From NCBI GenBank assembly GCA_900551345.1, contig URVP01000021.1, forward strand, positions 1 through 15,153: a DNA stretch of 15,153 nucleotides. Reading direction: 5' to 3'. This document shows positions 1-5,381 of the stretch, piece after piece. The translations under genes and the position numbers were made by a program. The stretch is from an uncultured Eubacteriales bacterium. Its GTDB lineage: Bacteria > Bacillota > Clostridia > Monoglobales > UMGS1388. The notes beneath the pieces are model-generated. The model made no database searches. It was not told the DNA's origin and was given only the letters and a program-made list of their open reading frames with translations. Within the stretch, counting starts at the first letter, position 1; each line of letters opens with the position of its first letter.

Positions 1-213
1 ATGCAGGGTGATATTATAATTGCCGAACCTAAGGCGCTCATCGGATTTGCAGGAGCAAGAGTTATTGAGCAGACAACGGGACAAAAACTGCCGGCAGGAT
101 TCCAGCGTGCGGAATTTTTGCTTGAACATGGATTTGTTGATCTCATAGAGGAAAGAAGCAGACTTAAATACACTATCGGAAAGCTGCTCAAGATACATGT
201 AAAAACAGCTTAA
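1..213 (+). CDS. accD: Acetyl-CoA carboxylase carboxyltransferase subunit beta, C-terminal fragment
   Basis: This is the C-terminal 70 residues of the beta subunit of the acetyl-CoA carboxylase carboxyltransferase, which passes the carboxyl group from carboxybiotin to acetyl-CoA to make malonyl-CoA for fatty-acid synthesis in the cytosol. The visible part carries the family's conserved tail: AEPKALIGFAGARVIEQT, then LPAGFQRAEFLLEHGFVD. The gene is cut by the left edge of the window, so the N-terminal zinc ribbon and most of the crotonase-like fold are not seen, and the ATG at base 1 is simply an internal methionine. The stop is followed 39 bases later by accA, the partner subunit, in the usual Firmicute accD-accA order. 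Identification is by recalled family motifs and context. Confidence 0.93.
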   Translation: MQGDIIIAEPKALIGFAGARVIEQTTGQKLPAGFQRAEFLLEHGFVDLIEERSRLKYTIGKLLKIHVKTA

Positions 214-251
214 AAAGCTACAATACAATTTTCGGAAATCAGGTGAATAAT

Positions 252-1043
252 ATGAAATCTGCAGAAAAAGTAAGAGCTTATGACAGAGTGCTTGCCGCAC
301 GAAATAACAAAAGACCTATGGGCGGTTATTATATAAACAGAATGATTGACAATTTTGTAGAACTGCACGGTGACAGACGCTTTGGCGATGACGGTGCCAT
401 CATAGCAGGAGTAGGCTACCTTAACGGTACTCCCGTAACGGCAATAGCCATGGAGAGAGGAGATACCATTGAAGAGAGAATGAAAAGACATTTCGGATGT
501 CCCACTCCCGAAGGATACCGCAAGGCTTTAAGACTGATGAAACAGGCAGAAAAGTTTTCAAGACCGATTATTTGCTTTATCGGAAGTTCAGGTGCATATT
601 GCGGCATAGATGCAGAGGAAAGAGGACAGGGCGAAGCAATAGCCGAAAACCTTTTTGAAATGATGGGAATTAAGGTACCCATAATTTCTGTTATCGTAGG
701 CGAAGGCGGAAGCGGCGGTGCTTTGGCTTTGGGCGTATGTGATACTGCCGTTATGCTTGAAAACTCTGTATATTCGGTTATATCCCCCGAAGGCTGCGCA
801 AGTATTTTGTGGAAAGATTCTGCAAAAGCTCCCGATGCTGCCGAGGCTTTAAAGCTTACGGCACATAATCTGTATGATTATGAAGTTGTGGAAAAAATTA
901 TTGAAGAAAAAGATAAAACACCCGAGGAGATTTGCTCTGACCTTAAGACCTATCTTGCATCAGAAATTGCAGCAAAACAAAAGCTTTCAGTGCAGGAGCT
1001 TCTTGCGGCAAGATATAATAAGTTCAGAAAAATCGGAGCATAA
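252..1043 (+). CDS. accA: Acetyl-CoA carboxylase carboxyltransferase subunit alpha
   Basis: AccA pairs with AccD as an alpha2beta2 carboxyltransferase making malonyl-CoA. Recognisable blocks run in family order: FVELHGDRRFGDDGAI near the N-terminus, PEGYRKALRLMKQAEKF, AEERGQGEAIAENL, VGEGGSGGALALGV and SVISPEGCASILWKD. I chose ATG 252 (263 residues) because AGGTG at 241-245 sits 6 bases before it; a GTG start at 243 would lie inside that ribosome binding site and add three residues. The length fits short Firmicute AccA proteins. One oddity: the segment usually written D-T-x-G-A before the AEERGQ block reads GSSGAYCG here, and the usual NFG before PEGYRKAL reads HFG. The frame is intact, so this looks like divergence rather than decay. 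Coupled to accD upstream; the spacer downstream is strongly folded. Confidence 0.94.
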   Translation: MKSAEKVRAYDRVLAARNNKRPMGGYYINRMIDNFVELHGDRRFGDDGAIIAGVGYLNGTPVTAIAMERGDTIEERMKRHFGCPTPEGYRKALRLMKQAEKFSRPIICFIGSSGAYCGIDAEERGQGEAIAENLFEMMGIKVPIISVIVGEGGSGGALALGVCDTAVMLENSVYSVISPEGCASILWKDSAKAPDAAEALKLTAHNLYDYEVVEKIIEEKDKTPEEICSDLKTYLASEIAAKQKLSVQELLAARYNKFRKIGA

Positions 1044-1070
1044 ATCAAGCAAAATATAAATGCACATAAA

Positions 1071-1143
1071 GGCAAAAACTTATTTTCGGCGGAAAATCAG
1101 AAGGTGAAACTGTATTTAACTTCCGCATAAATAGGTTTTTGCC
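1071..1143 (+). repeat. Nested inverted repeat (long stem-loop) between accA and the thioesterase gene
   Basis: GGCAAAAACTTATTT at 1071-1085 pairs with AAATAGGTTTTTGCC at 1129-1143, giving 15 pairs with one G-U. Inside it GCGGAA at 1089-1094 pairs with TTCCGC at 1121-1126, and CAG 1098-1100 can pair with CTG 1110-1112. No T-run follows, so it is not a standard intrinsic terminator. It could be a structured mRNA segment, a processing site, a small RNA or a remnant of a miniature inverted-repeat element. Confidence 0.6.
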
Positions 1144-1166
1144 GCTTTGTATATTTACACTATTAT
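1139..1166 (+). promoter_or_regulatory. Candidate sigma-A promoter for the thioesterase gene
   Basis: TTGCCG (1139-1144), a 16-base spacer and TATTAT (1161-1166) form a moderate housekeeping-type promoter 33 bases before the thioesterase start. The -35 box lies in the right arm of the long stem-loop. A small hairpin, TGCCGC-ATT-GTGGCA (1166-1180), would sit in the leader just before the start. The match is only partial. Confidence 0.35.
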
Positions 1167-1198
1167 GCCGCATTGTGGCAAAGAAAAGAGATAATAAG

Positions 1199-1903
1199 AT
1201 GTTTTTAAAAAAGTATGAATTGAGATACGGTGACTTGGGCGAGAATAAGAATGTAAAAATCAGTACGGTGTTGGAACTTTTGCAGGATATATCCATAGCC
1301 CATTCCGGGGCTGCCGGCTTCTCGCTGAATAAACTTTACGCACAATCCAACGCTTTTTTGCTTCAAGGCTGGCGTGTAAAATTTATCGAACCTCTAAGCA
1401 GCAGAAGTGATATAGAGGTTAAAACGGGTATTATGAAAATACGCAAGGTAGAAGCCATAAGAAAATATGAAATCCGTCAGGACGGACAGCTTAAAATAAT
1501 TGCAACTGCCGTGTGGTTTATGGTGGATACCGATAAAATGAAGATTGTAAATATTCCTGATAATCTTCAGGATGCTTATGAAAGTGTTAATGAACCGGAC
1601 AACGGACTTTCTTTTGTTAAGCTAAAACCTGCCAAAGATTTGTCTTTGCTGGGCGATACCAAAGTTGAGCGGCGTGACATTGATACTAACGGGCATATGA
1701 ATAATGTAAAGTCGGTAGATGCCGCTTTGGAATTCATATCTGATAAAATGGAGATAGCGGAGCTGCAAGTTACATATCGCAGGGAGTTGTTCCGGGGCAG
1801 CACGGTGCAAATATACGGAAAAACATCAGAAAATGATTATTATGCCGAACTTAAAAATGAAAGCGGCGAAACTTGTGTACTAGTGCATGCTTTGGGAAAG
1901 TAA
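1199..1903 (+). CDS. Acyl-ACP thioesterase (FatA/FatB-type, PF01643 family)
   Basis: Predicted to hydrolyse acyl-ACP, releasing free fatty acid and ending chain growth in type II fatty-acid synthesis. The 234-residue protein has two hot-dog halves as expected for this family: residues 1-125 opening with KKYELRYGDLGENKNVKISTVL style sequence (shown here only in part: ELRYGDLGE), and residues 145-234. The diagnostic motif DTNGHMNN (162-169) supplies the conserved Asp/Asn/His used in catalysis. I chose ATG 1199, where the typical family N-terminus begins, preceded by a weak AAAAGAG; an upstream alternative at 1139 would add 20 residues unlike the family and overlap the stem-loop. Its place after accA fits a lipid-synthesis role. 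An intrinsic terminator follows. The acyl-chain specificity cannot be read from sequence. Confidence 0.85.
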   Translation: MFLKKYELRYGDLGENKNVKISTVLELLQDISIAHSGAAGFSLNKLYAQSNAFLLQGWRVKFIEPLSSRSDIEVKTGIMKIRKVEAIRKYEIRQDGQLKIIATAVWFMVDTDKMKIVNIPDNLQDAYESVNEPDNGLSFVKLKPAKDLSLLGDTKVERRDIDTNGHMNNVKSVDAALEFISDKMEIAELQVTYRRELFRGSTVQIYGKTSENDYYAELKNESGETCVLVHALGK

Positions 1904-1922
1904 AATTAAATAACGGTAATAT

Positions 1923-1956
1923 AAAAGAATCCAATAAGGGTTCTTTTTTTGTTTTT
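1923..1956 (+). terminator. Intrinsic terminator after the thioesterase gene
   Basis: AAAAGAATCC (1923-1932) pairs with GGGTTCTTTT (1938-1947) around an AATAA loop, with one G-U pair, and runs straight into a T-rich tract ending near 1956. It closes the accD-accA-thioesterase run. Confidence 0.8.
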
Positions 1957-1962
1957 AGATGA

Positions 1963-1991
1963 TTGATATATTGATTATTTATAAGTATAAT
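1963..1991 (+). promoter_or_regulatory. Sigma-A promoter of the NimA-like gene
   Basis: TTGATA (1963-1968), an exactly 17-base spacer and a perfect TATAAT (1986-1991) lie 35 bases before the ATG at 2027. It comes right after the upstream terminator, so the next gene is an independent unit. Confidence 0.75.
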
Positions 1992-2026
1992 TGTTGTAAA
2001 AGTATAAAAAGATAGGAGAATCATAT

Positions 2027-2500
2027 ATGAGAAGAAAAGATAGAGAAGTAACAGCCGCTGATGCAATTGAAAAAATCATTTCCGAATGTCATTGTTGCAG
2101 AATAGGTTTTAATGATAAAGGAAGAGTATATATAGTGCCCATGAATTTTGGGTATGAAAAAACGCAAACCGGTTATGTATTTTATTTTCACAGTGCAAAG
2201 GAAGGCAGAAAAATCGATTTAATAAATTCAAATCCTTTGGTTGGATTTGAATTGGATACGGGTTATGAATTAGTTCAGCCTTCTGAATTAGCTTGTGACT
2301 GTACTGCCCGTTTTAAAAGCGTTATAGGCAATGGGGTAATCACTTTTGCAGCCGACAGAGTAGAGAAAATAAAAGGCCTGACATCAATAATGCTGCATAA
2401 TACAGGGAAAATATATAACGAGTATTCGGAAAAAATGCTTGACGCAGTTTGTGTATTTAAACTTACGGTAGAATCTTTAAGCTGTAAGGAGCATTTGTAA
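2027..2500 (+). CDS. Pyridoxamine 5'-phosphate oxidase-like flavin-binding protein (NimA-related)
   Basis: A 157-residue cytosolic protein of the split-barrel FMN-binding fold related to NimA/PNPOx-like proteins (Pyridox_ox_2 type). Visible hallmarks are the N-terminal RRKDREVTAADAIEKII helix, the strand pattern CRIGFNDKGRVYIVPMNFGY (residues about 25-44) and FYFHSAKEGRKIDLI (about 55-69), where the family binds flavin phosphate. NimA members can reduce nitroimidazoles, but most relatives are uncharacterised, so no substrate is assigned. The start ATG 2027 has AGGAGA at 2014-2019, 7 bases away. It is monocistronic: its own promoter lies upstream and an ECF sigma gene starts 66 bases downstream. 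The residue equivalent to the NimA catalytic His cannot be placed with confidence without an alignment. Confidence 0.8.
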   Translation: MRRKDREVTAADAIEKIISECHCCRIGFNDKGRVYIVPMNFGYEKTQTGYVFYFHSAKEGRKIDLINSNPLVGFELDTGYELVQPSELACDCTARFKSVIGNGVITFAADRVEKIKGLTSIMLHNTGKIYNEYSEKMLDAVCVFKLTVESLSCKEHL

Positions 2501-2516
2501 AAAAATAAAGAAATTT

Positions 2517-2544
2517 AAAACTTTTTAAGGTATGTTAAAAGTCT
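2517..2544 (+). promoter_or_regulatory. Weak candidate ECF-type promoter ahead of the sigma gene
   Basis: AAAAC (2517-2521) followed by T-rich sequence and AGTC (2540-2543) resembles the AAC / CGTC layout of autoregulated SigV-like promoters, but the 18-base spacer is longer than usual and the boxes are imperfect. The same stretch contains a near-palindrome, ACTTTTTAA-GGTATG-TTAAAAGT (2520-2542), with one bulged base. Confidence 0.25.
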
Positions 2545-2566
2545 CAGTATATGAAAGGAGGATAAT

Positions 2567-3058
2567 ATGAATAAAAAGAGTATACTCGAAAATTACATTA
2601 ATAAAAACATCGATGCGTTGTATCGTTTTGCATACACTTACATGAAAAATGAAGATGATGCATGTGATGTGGTTAACGAAAGCGTAGTTAAGGCGTTAAA
2701 AGCAGTTTCAAGTCTGAGAAGTGAGGACAATGTAAAATGCTGGCTTTACAAAATAATTTCCAATACAGCTTTTACATATTTGGGGAAAAATAAAAAAGTT
2801 ATATATCTTGACGACGAAATGCAGGAGCGCCTGTATGCCAATGACGACTATTCCTCAATGAATTTTGAGGAACTCGTAAAAAATCTTCCTTTAAAATACA
2901 AAAGCATAATTGTGCTGAGATTTTTAGAAGACATGTCCATTAAAGATATTGCACATATTTTGGACTTAAACGAAAATACGGTAAAAACAAGGTTGTATAA
3001 AGCCCTTAACATGCTTAAAATAGAATTGGAGGGAGATTATGAAACTCAGCGATATTAG
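2567..3058 (+). CDS. ECF-family RNA polymerase sigma factor (SigV-like)
   Basis: A 163-residue group IV sigma factor. Region 2 (about residues 8-75) includes the ALYRFAYTYMKNEDDACDVV core-binding helix and KCWLYKIISNTAF in the -10-binding part. Region 4 (about 103-153) includes LPLKYKSIIVLRFLEDMS and the helix-turn-helix SIKDIAHILDLNENTVKTRL, which reads the -35 box. Region 3 is absent, as usual for the class. The start at ATG 2567 has a near-perfect AAAGGAGG (2554-2561). Its last 20 bases overlap the next gene, an RsiV-like anti-sigma factor, so the pair is translationally linked. The partner's type is why I call it SigV-like; in Bacillus and Clostridioides such sigma factors control lysozyme resistance. 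Its own targets here are not established. Confidence 0.9.
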   Translation: MNKKSILENYINKNIDALYRFAYTYMKNEDDACDVVNESVVKALKAVSSLRSEDNVKCWLYKIISNTAFTYLGKNKKVIYLDDEMQERLYANDDYSSMNFEELVKNLPLKYKSIIVLRFLEDMSIKDIAHILDLNENTVKTRLYKALNMLKIELEGDYETQRY

Positions 3059-3896
3059 AAATGAATACAATAACATTACTGCACCGGAAAAACTTAAATT
3101 GCAGGTATCTGAAAAATTTAGAAGGAGATTAAATATGAAAAAGACAATATCAATTTGTGCCTCTGTGGCAGCAGCAGTTGTTTTAGTGTTTGCGCTTACA
3201 CTTAATTTTGTGCCTTCAATCGCTTACGCTATGTCGGATGTACCGGTTATAGGCTCCATAGTGAGAGTGGTAACTTTTGACCGATTTGAGATGCATGATG
3301 ACGGATATGAGGCAGATATCGTAACGCCCAGAATTGAAGGACTTAAAGATAAGCAGCTTGAAAACACAATAAACGAAGCTCTTGCAAAAGATGCACAGGA
3401 AATGATAGAGCAGTATAAAAAAGATGTTAAGGCTTTAAAAGAAGAATTCGGTGAAGAAACCGTACATATGGGAATTACATCTGACTATGAAATAAAAACT
3501 GACAACGATGATATTCTTGCCCTTGATGTATATGTTCTTACAACCAGCGGTTCTTCGTCAACAATGCATACTTTCTATACCATAGACAAAAATACGGGCG
3601 AGCTTCTTACCCTTGAAGGACTCTTTAAAAAGAATGCAGATTATATAACACCCATCAGTGATTATATAAAACAGGAAATGCGCCGTCTCAATAAAGAGGA
3701 AAGCGGAATGTTCTGGATTGATACTGACAACGAATTTACAGAAGATTTCGACAAAATAAAACCTGATCAGAATTTCTATATAAACGATAACGGAAACCTT
3801 GTAATCGCATTTGACAAATATGAGGTTGCAGCAGGTGCACAGGGCAGCCCTGAATTTGTTATCCCCAATAGTGTAATAAGTGACATAATTAAATAG
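3039..3896 (+). CDS. RsiV-like membrane anti-sigma factor (DUF4163/DUF3298)
   Basis: A 285-residue single-pass membrane protein expected to hold the upstream ECF sigma factor inactive. Residues 1-32 are a short cytoplasmic segment (with TAPEKLKLQV and a basic FRRRLN stretch). Residues 34-57 are one hydrophobic segment that ends in an AYA signal-peptidase-like site (62-64). The exterior part starts MSDVPVIGSIVRVVTF, then a DUF4163-like stretch (about 80-180), then a DUF3298-like domain (about 190-285) with LKKNADYI-like and FYINDNGNLVIAFDKYEVAAG sequence. In Bacillus RsiV this domain binds lysozyme, which exposes the protein to signal peptidase and then to intramembrane cleavage. The ATG 3039 has GGAGG at 3028-3032 inside the sigma gene. 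A second good start lies at 3135. A strong terminator follows. Confidence 0.86.
   Translation: MKLSDIRNEYNNITAPEKLKLQVSEKFRRRLNMKKTISICASVAAAVVLVFALTLNFVPSIAYAMSDVPVIGSIVRVVTFDRFEMHDDGYEADIVTPRIEGLKDKQLENTINEALAKDAQEMIEQYKKDVKALKEEFGEETVHMGITSDYEIKTDNDDILALDVYVLTTSGSSSTMHTFYTIDKNTGELLTLEGLFKKNADYITPISDYIKQEMRRLNKEESGMFWIDTDNEFTEDFDKIKPDQNFYINDNGNLVIAFDKYEVAAGAQGSPEFVIPNSVISDIIK
3122..3137 (+). promoter_or_regulatory. Internal ribosome binding site and ATG inside the anti-sigma gene
   Basis: AAGGAG (3122-3127) lies 7 bases before an in-frame ATG (3135-3137), codon 33 of the anti-sigma gene. Starting here would give a 253-residue product that begins directly at the membrane segment and lacks the whole cytoplasmic sigma-binding part. 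The sequence match is clear; its use is unproven. Confidence 0.35.
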
Positions 3897-3906
3897 TTTG
3901 CCCCTT

Positions 3907-3952
3907 GAAACCGCGGCGTCTTTACCCCTTCGACGCTGCGGTTTCGTTTTTT
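3907..3952 (+). terminator. Strong intrinsic terminator after the sigma/anti-sigma operon
   Basis: GAAACCGCGGCGTC (3907-3920) pairs with GACGCTGCGGTTTC (3932-3945), 14 pairs with one G-U, then G and six T. It is the most GC-rich stem in the window and should insulate the operon from the surface-protein genes. Confidence 0.93.
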
Positions 3953-3971
3953 ATAAAATTTTGTATAAAAG

Positions 3972-4012
3972 TCCAACAATTTGTGTTTGCCAATTGTATT
4001 ATATATGAAAGG
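3972..4012 (+). promoter_or_regulatory. Conserved promoter/operator element, copy 1
   Basis: TCCAACAATTT (3972-3982), 8 variable bases, then CAATTGTATTATA (3991-4003) and AAAGG (4008-4012). It contains the dyad ACAATT-N10-AATTGT (3976-3997). A second copy with the same fixed blocks and spacing lies at 5286-5327. TATTAT/TATATA could be the -10 box, but no good TTGACA lies 17 bases upstream, so it may be an activator- or alternative-sigma-dependent promoter. Confidence 0.65.
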
Positions 4013-4036
4013 GATTTAAATTAATCCAATTAATCG

Positions 4037-4052
4037 TGACAAGCATTTGTCA
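4037..4052 (+). repeat. Short dyad in the leader of the SLH protein gene
   Basis: TGACAA-GCAT-TTGTCA, six perfect pairs around four bases, 30 bases before the start codon and downstream of the conserved element. It could be an operator or a small mRNA hairpin. Confidence 0.4.
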
Positions 4053-4081
4053 TAAGGTATTACATAAAGGGGAGTGTTATT

Positions 4082-5173
4082 ATGAAGAAAAGATTAATTT
4101 CAATTGCTTTAAGTTGTTCCATGCTTTGTTTTAGCGGTTTTTCTGCAATGGCAGCGCAAGATTTGACGACCGATTTAATTTCCGATTCGTCAGCAGAAAC
4201 AACCATGCAGGTTCCTGACAGCATTTTGTACTACGGACAGATTAAAGATATCATTAAGAATGAGGACGGCACTGTTTCTCAACTGTGGCTTGATTCTGAA
4301 CGATATGGAGAATACATTGCAAACATTTCAGAAAAAACCGTTTGGATAGACAGCGGCAACCATTGTGCAGATGACCTGTCAGATTTAGCTGTAGGTGAAG
4401 GCATTTATGTTTTCCATAGCTCGGCTACCACATTATCCTTGCCGCCTCAGTCAGCAGCTTTTGCAGTTGTTCGTAATATTCCTCAGGACGCTTCATGTGC
4501 AAAGTTCCATCAAGTTGAGGCTTTAACCGAAGAAAACGGCACATTAAAAATAACTACGGATAATCAATCTTTGTATATTTCGGCAGATGAAAATACAAAC
4601 ATTACATCTTATTCGGGAAAAGATTCGTTAACATATGATGATATTAAGCCGGACACATACATTATGGCTTGGTACAATGCAGTTGCCGAGTCTTATCCGG
4701 CTCAGACATATGCTAATCATATTATGATTTTGGATTCGGCTGATTCTGCGCCTCTTACTCGTGCCGGATTGGTTATGCTCTTGCACAATGCTGAAGGAAA
4801 TCCCATTGTAAATTACCTTTTAAATTACAGTGATGTATCGGCGGATAGTGATTATACCGAAGCAATTCGCTGGGCAAGCAGTGAAAGATTTATCAGTGGA
4901 TATGATGACGGTAATTTTGGTCCCGATGATGAAATAACCCGTGAACAATTGGTAACTATTCTTTGGCGTTATTCAAATAGCCCCATGATTATGGATTATA
5001 CAGGATTAACCAACTATGATGATGCGGATGAAATTTCCGATTATGCTCAGCAGGCAATGGCATGGGCGCATCAGAAGAAACTGATAGACGGTGACGATAA
5101 AGGCCTTATTAATCCTCAAGGTAATGTAACAGCAGCTGAGGCTGAACAGATGATTAATGCGATTATGGACTGA
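4082..5173 (+). CDS. Secreted SLH-domain protein with two tandem beta-type domains
   Basis: A 363-residue exported surface protein. Residues 1-24 are a signal peptide with an AMA|A cleavage site. Residues about 50-132 and 141-217 look like two copies of one beta-rich domain: each has a short strand after a turn, a threonine/asparagine-containing middle, a D-[LI]-x-x-[GD] turn (DLAVGEGIYVF, DIKPDTYIMAW) and ends in a proline-glutamine motif (LPPQSAAFAVV, YPAQTYANHIM). Residues 221-363 are SLH repeats that anchor proteins to secondary wall polymers: LTRAGLVMLLHNAEG, then YTEAIRWASSERFISGY with DDEITREQLV, then QQAMAWAHQKKLIDG with GNVTAAEAEQM. The start ATG 4082 follows AAAGGGGAG (4066-4074). 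It is a single-gene unit between two copies of a shared promoter-like element. The function of the beta domains is unknown to me. Confidence 0.82.
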   Translation: MKKRLISIALSCSMLCFSGFSAMAAQDLTTDLISDSSAETTMQVPDSILYYGQIKDIIKNEDGTVSQLWLDSERYGEYIANISEKTVWIDSGNHCADDLSDLAVGEGIYVFHSSATTLSLPPQSAAFAVVRNIPQDASCAKFHQVEALTEENGTLKITTDNQSLYISADENTNITSYSGKDSLTYDDIKPDTYIMAWYNAVAESYPAQTYANHIMILDSADSAPLTRAGLVMLLHNAEGNPIVNYLLNYSDVSADSDYTEAIRWASSERFISGYDDGNFGPDDEITREQLVTILWRYSNSPMIMDYTGLTNYDDADEISDYAQQAMAWAHQKKLIDGDDKGLINPQGNVTAAEAEQMINAIMD

Positions 5174-5182
5174 TTAACAAAT

Positions 5183-5252
5183 AAGAGATGAATTGGCTGA
5201 CAAATTGAATAATAAGAGTAAGTTTGTTATAAAACTGACCGGTTCATCTCTT
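5183..5252 (+). repeat. Large two-tier stem-loop after the first SLH gene, possible terminator
   Basis: AAGAGATGAATTGG (5183-5196) pairs with CCGGTTCATCTCTT (5239-5252), 14 pairs with two G-U, the outer 10 perfect. The loop holds a second stem: TGACAAATT (5198-5206) with AGTTTGTTA (5221-5229). Only three T follow, so it is a poor standard terminator, but it is well placed to end the SLH transcript. Confidence 0.6.
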
Positions 5253-5254
5253 TA

Positions 5255-5280
5255 AGATAATTATTTTGAAATAATTATCT
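5255..5280 (+). repeat. Perfect AT-rich palindrome upstream of the serpin promoter element
   Basis: AGATAATTATTT (5255-5266) and AAATAATTATCT (5269-5280) are exact complements around a two-base centre. It ends six bases before the second copy of the conserved promoter element, where it could bind a dimeric regulator or fold in the RNA. Confidence 0.6.
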
Positions 5281-5285
5281 GCAAA

Positions 5286-5327
5286 TCCAACAATTTATCG
5301 CTCTCAATTGTATTATAAATATAAAGG
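5286..5327 (+). promoter_or_regulatory. Conserved promoter/operator element, copy 2
   Basis: TCCAACAATTT (5286-5296), 8 variable bases, then CAATTGTATTATA (5305-5317) and AAAGG (5323-5327). The 11- and 13-base blocks are identical to those at 3972-4012, as is the ACAATT-N10-AATTGT dyad. It precedes the SLH-serpin / YcdB gene pair. Confidence 0.65.
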
Positions 5328-5381
5328 TTATTGTAAAAGCAGTGCGTTGATGGTACAATCATCTTGAGGGGGATGGTTAAA

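Noticed and set aside
1139..1198. A 20-residue N-terminal extension of the thioesterase
   Set aside because: It overlaps the long stem-loop and promoter candidate, does not look like the family, and the ATG at 1199 matches the usual N-terminus.
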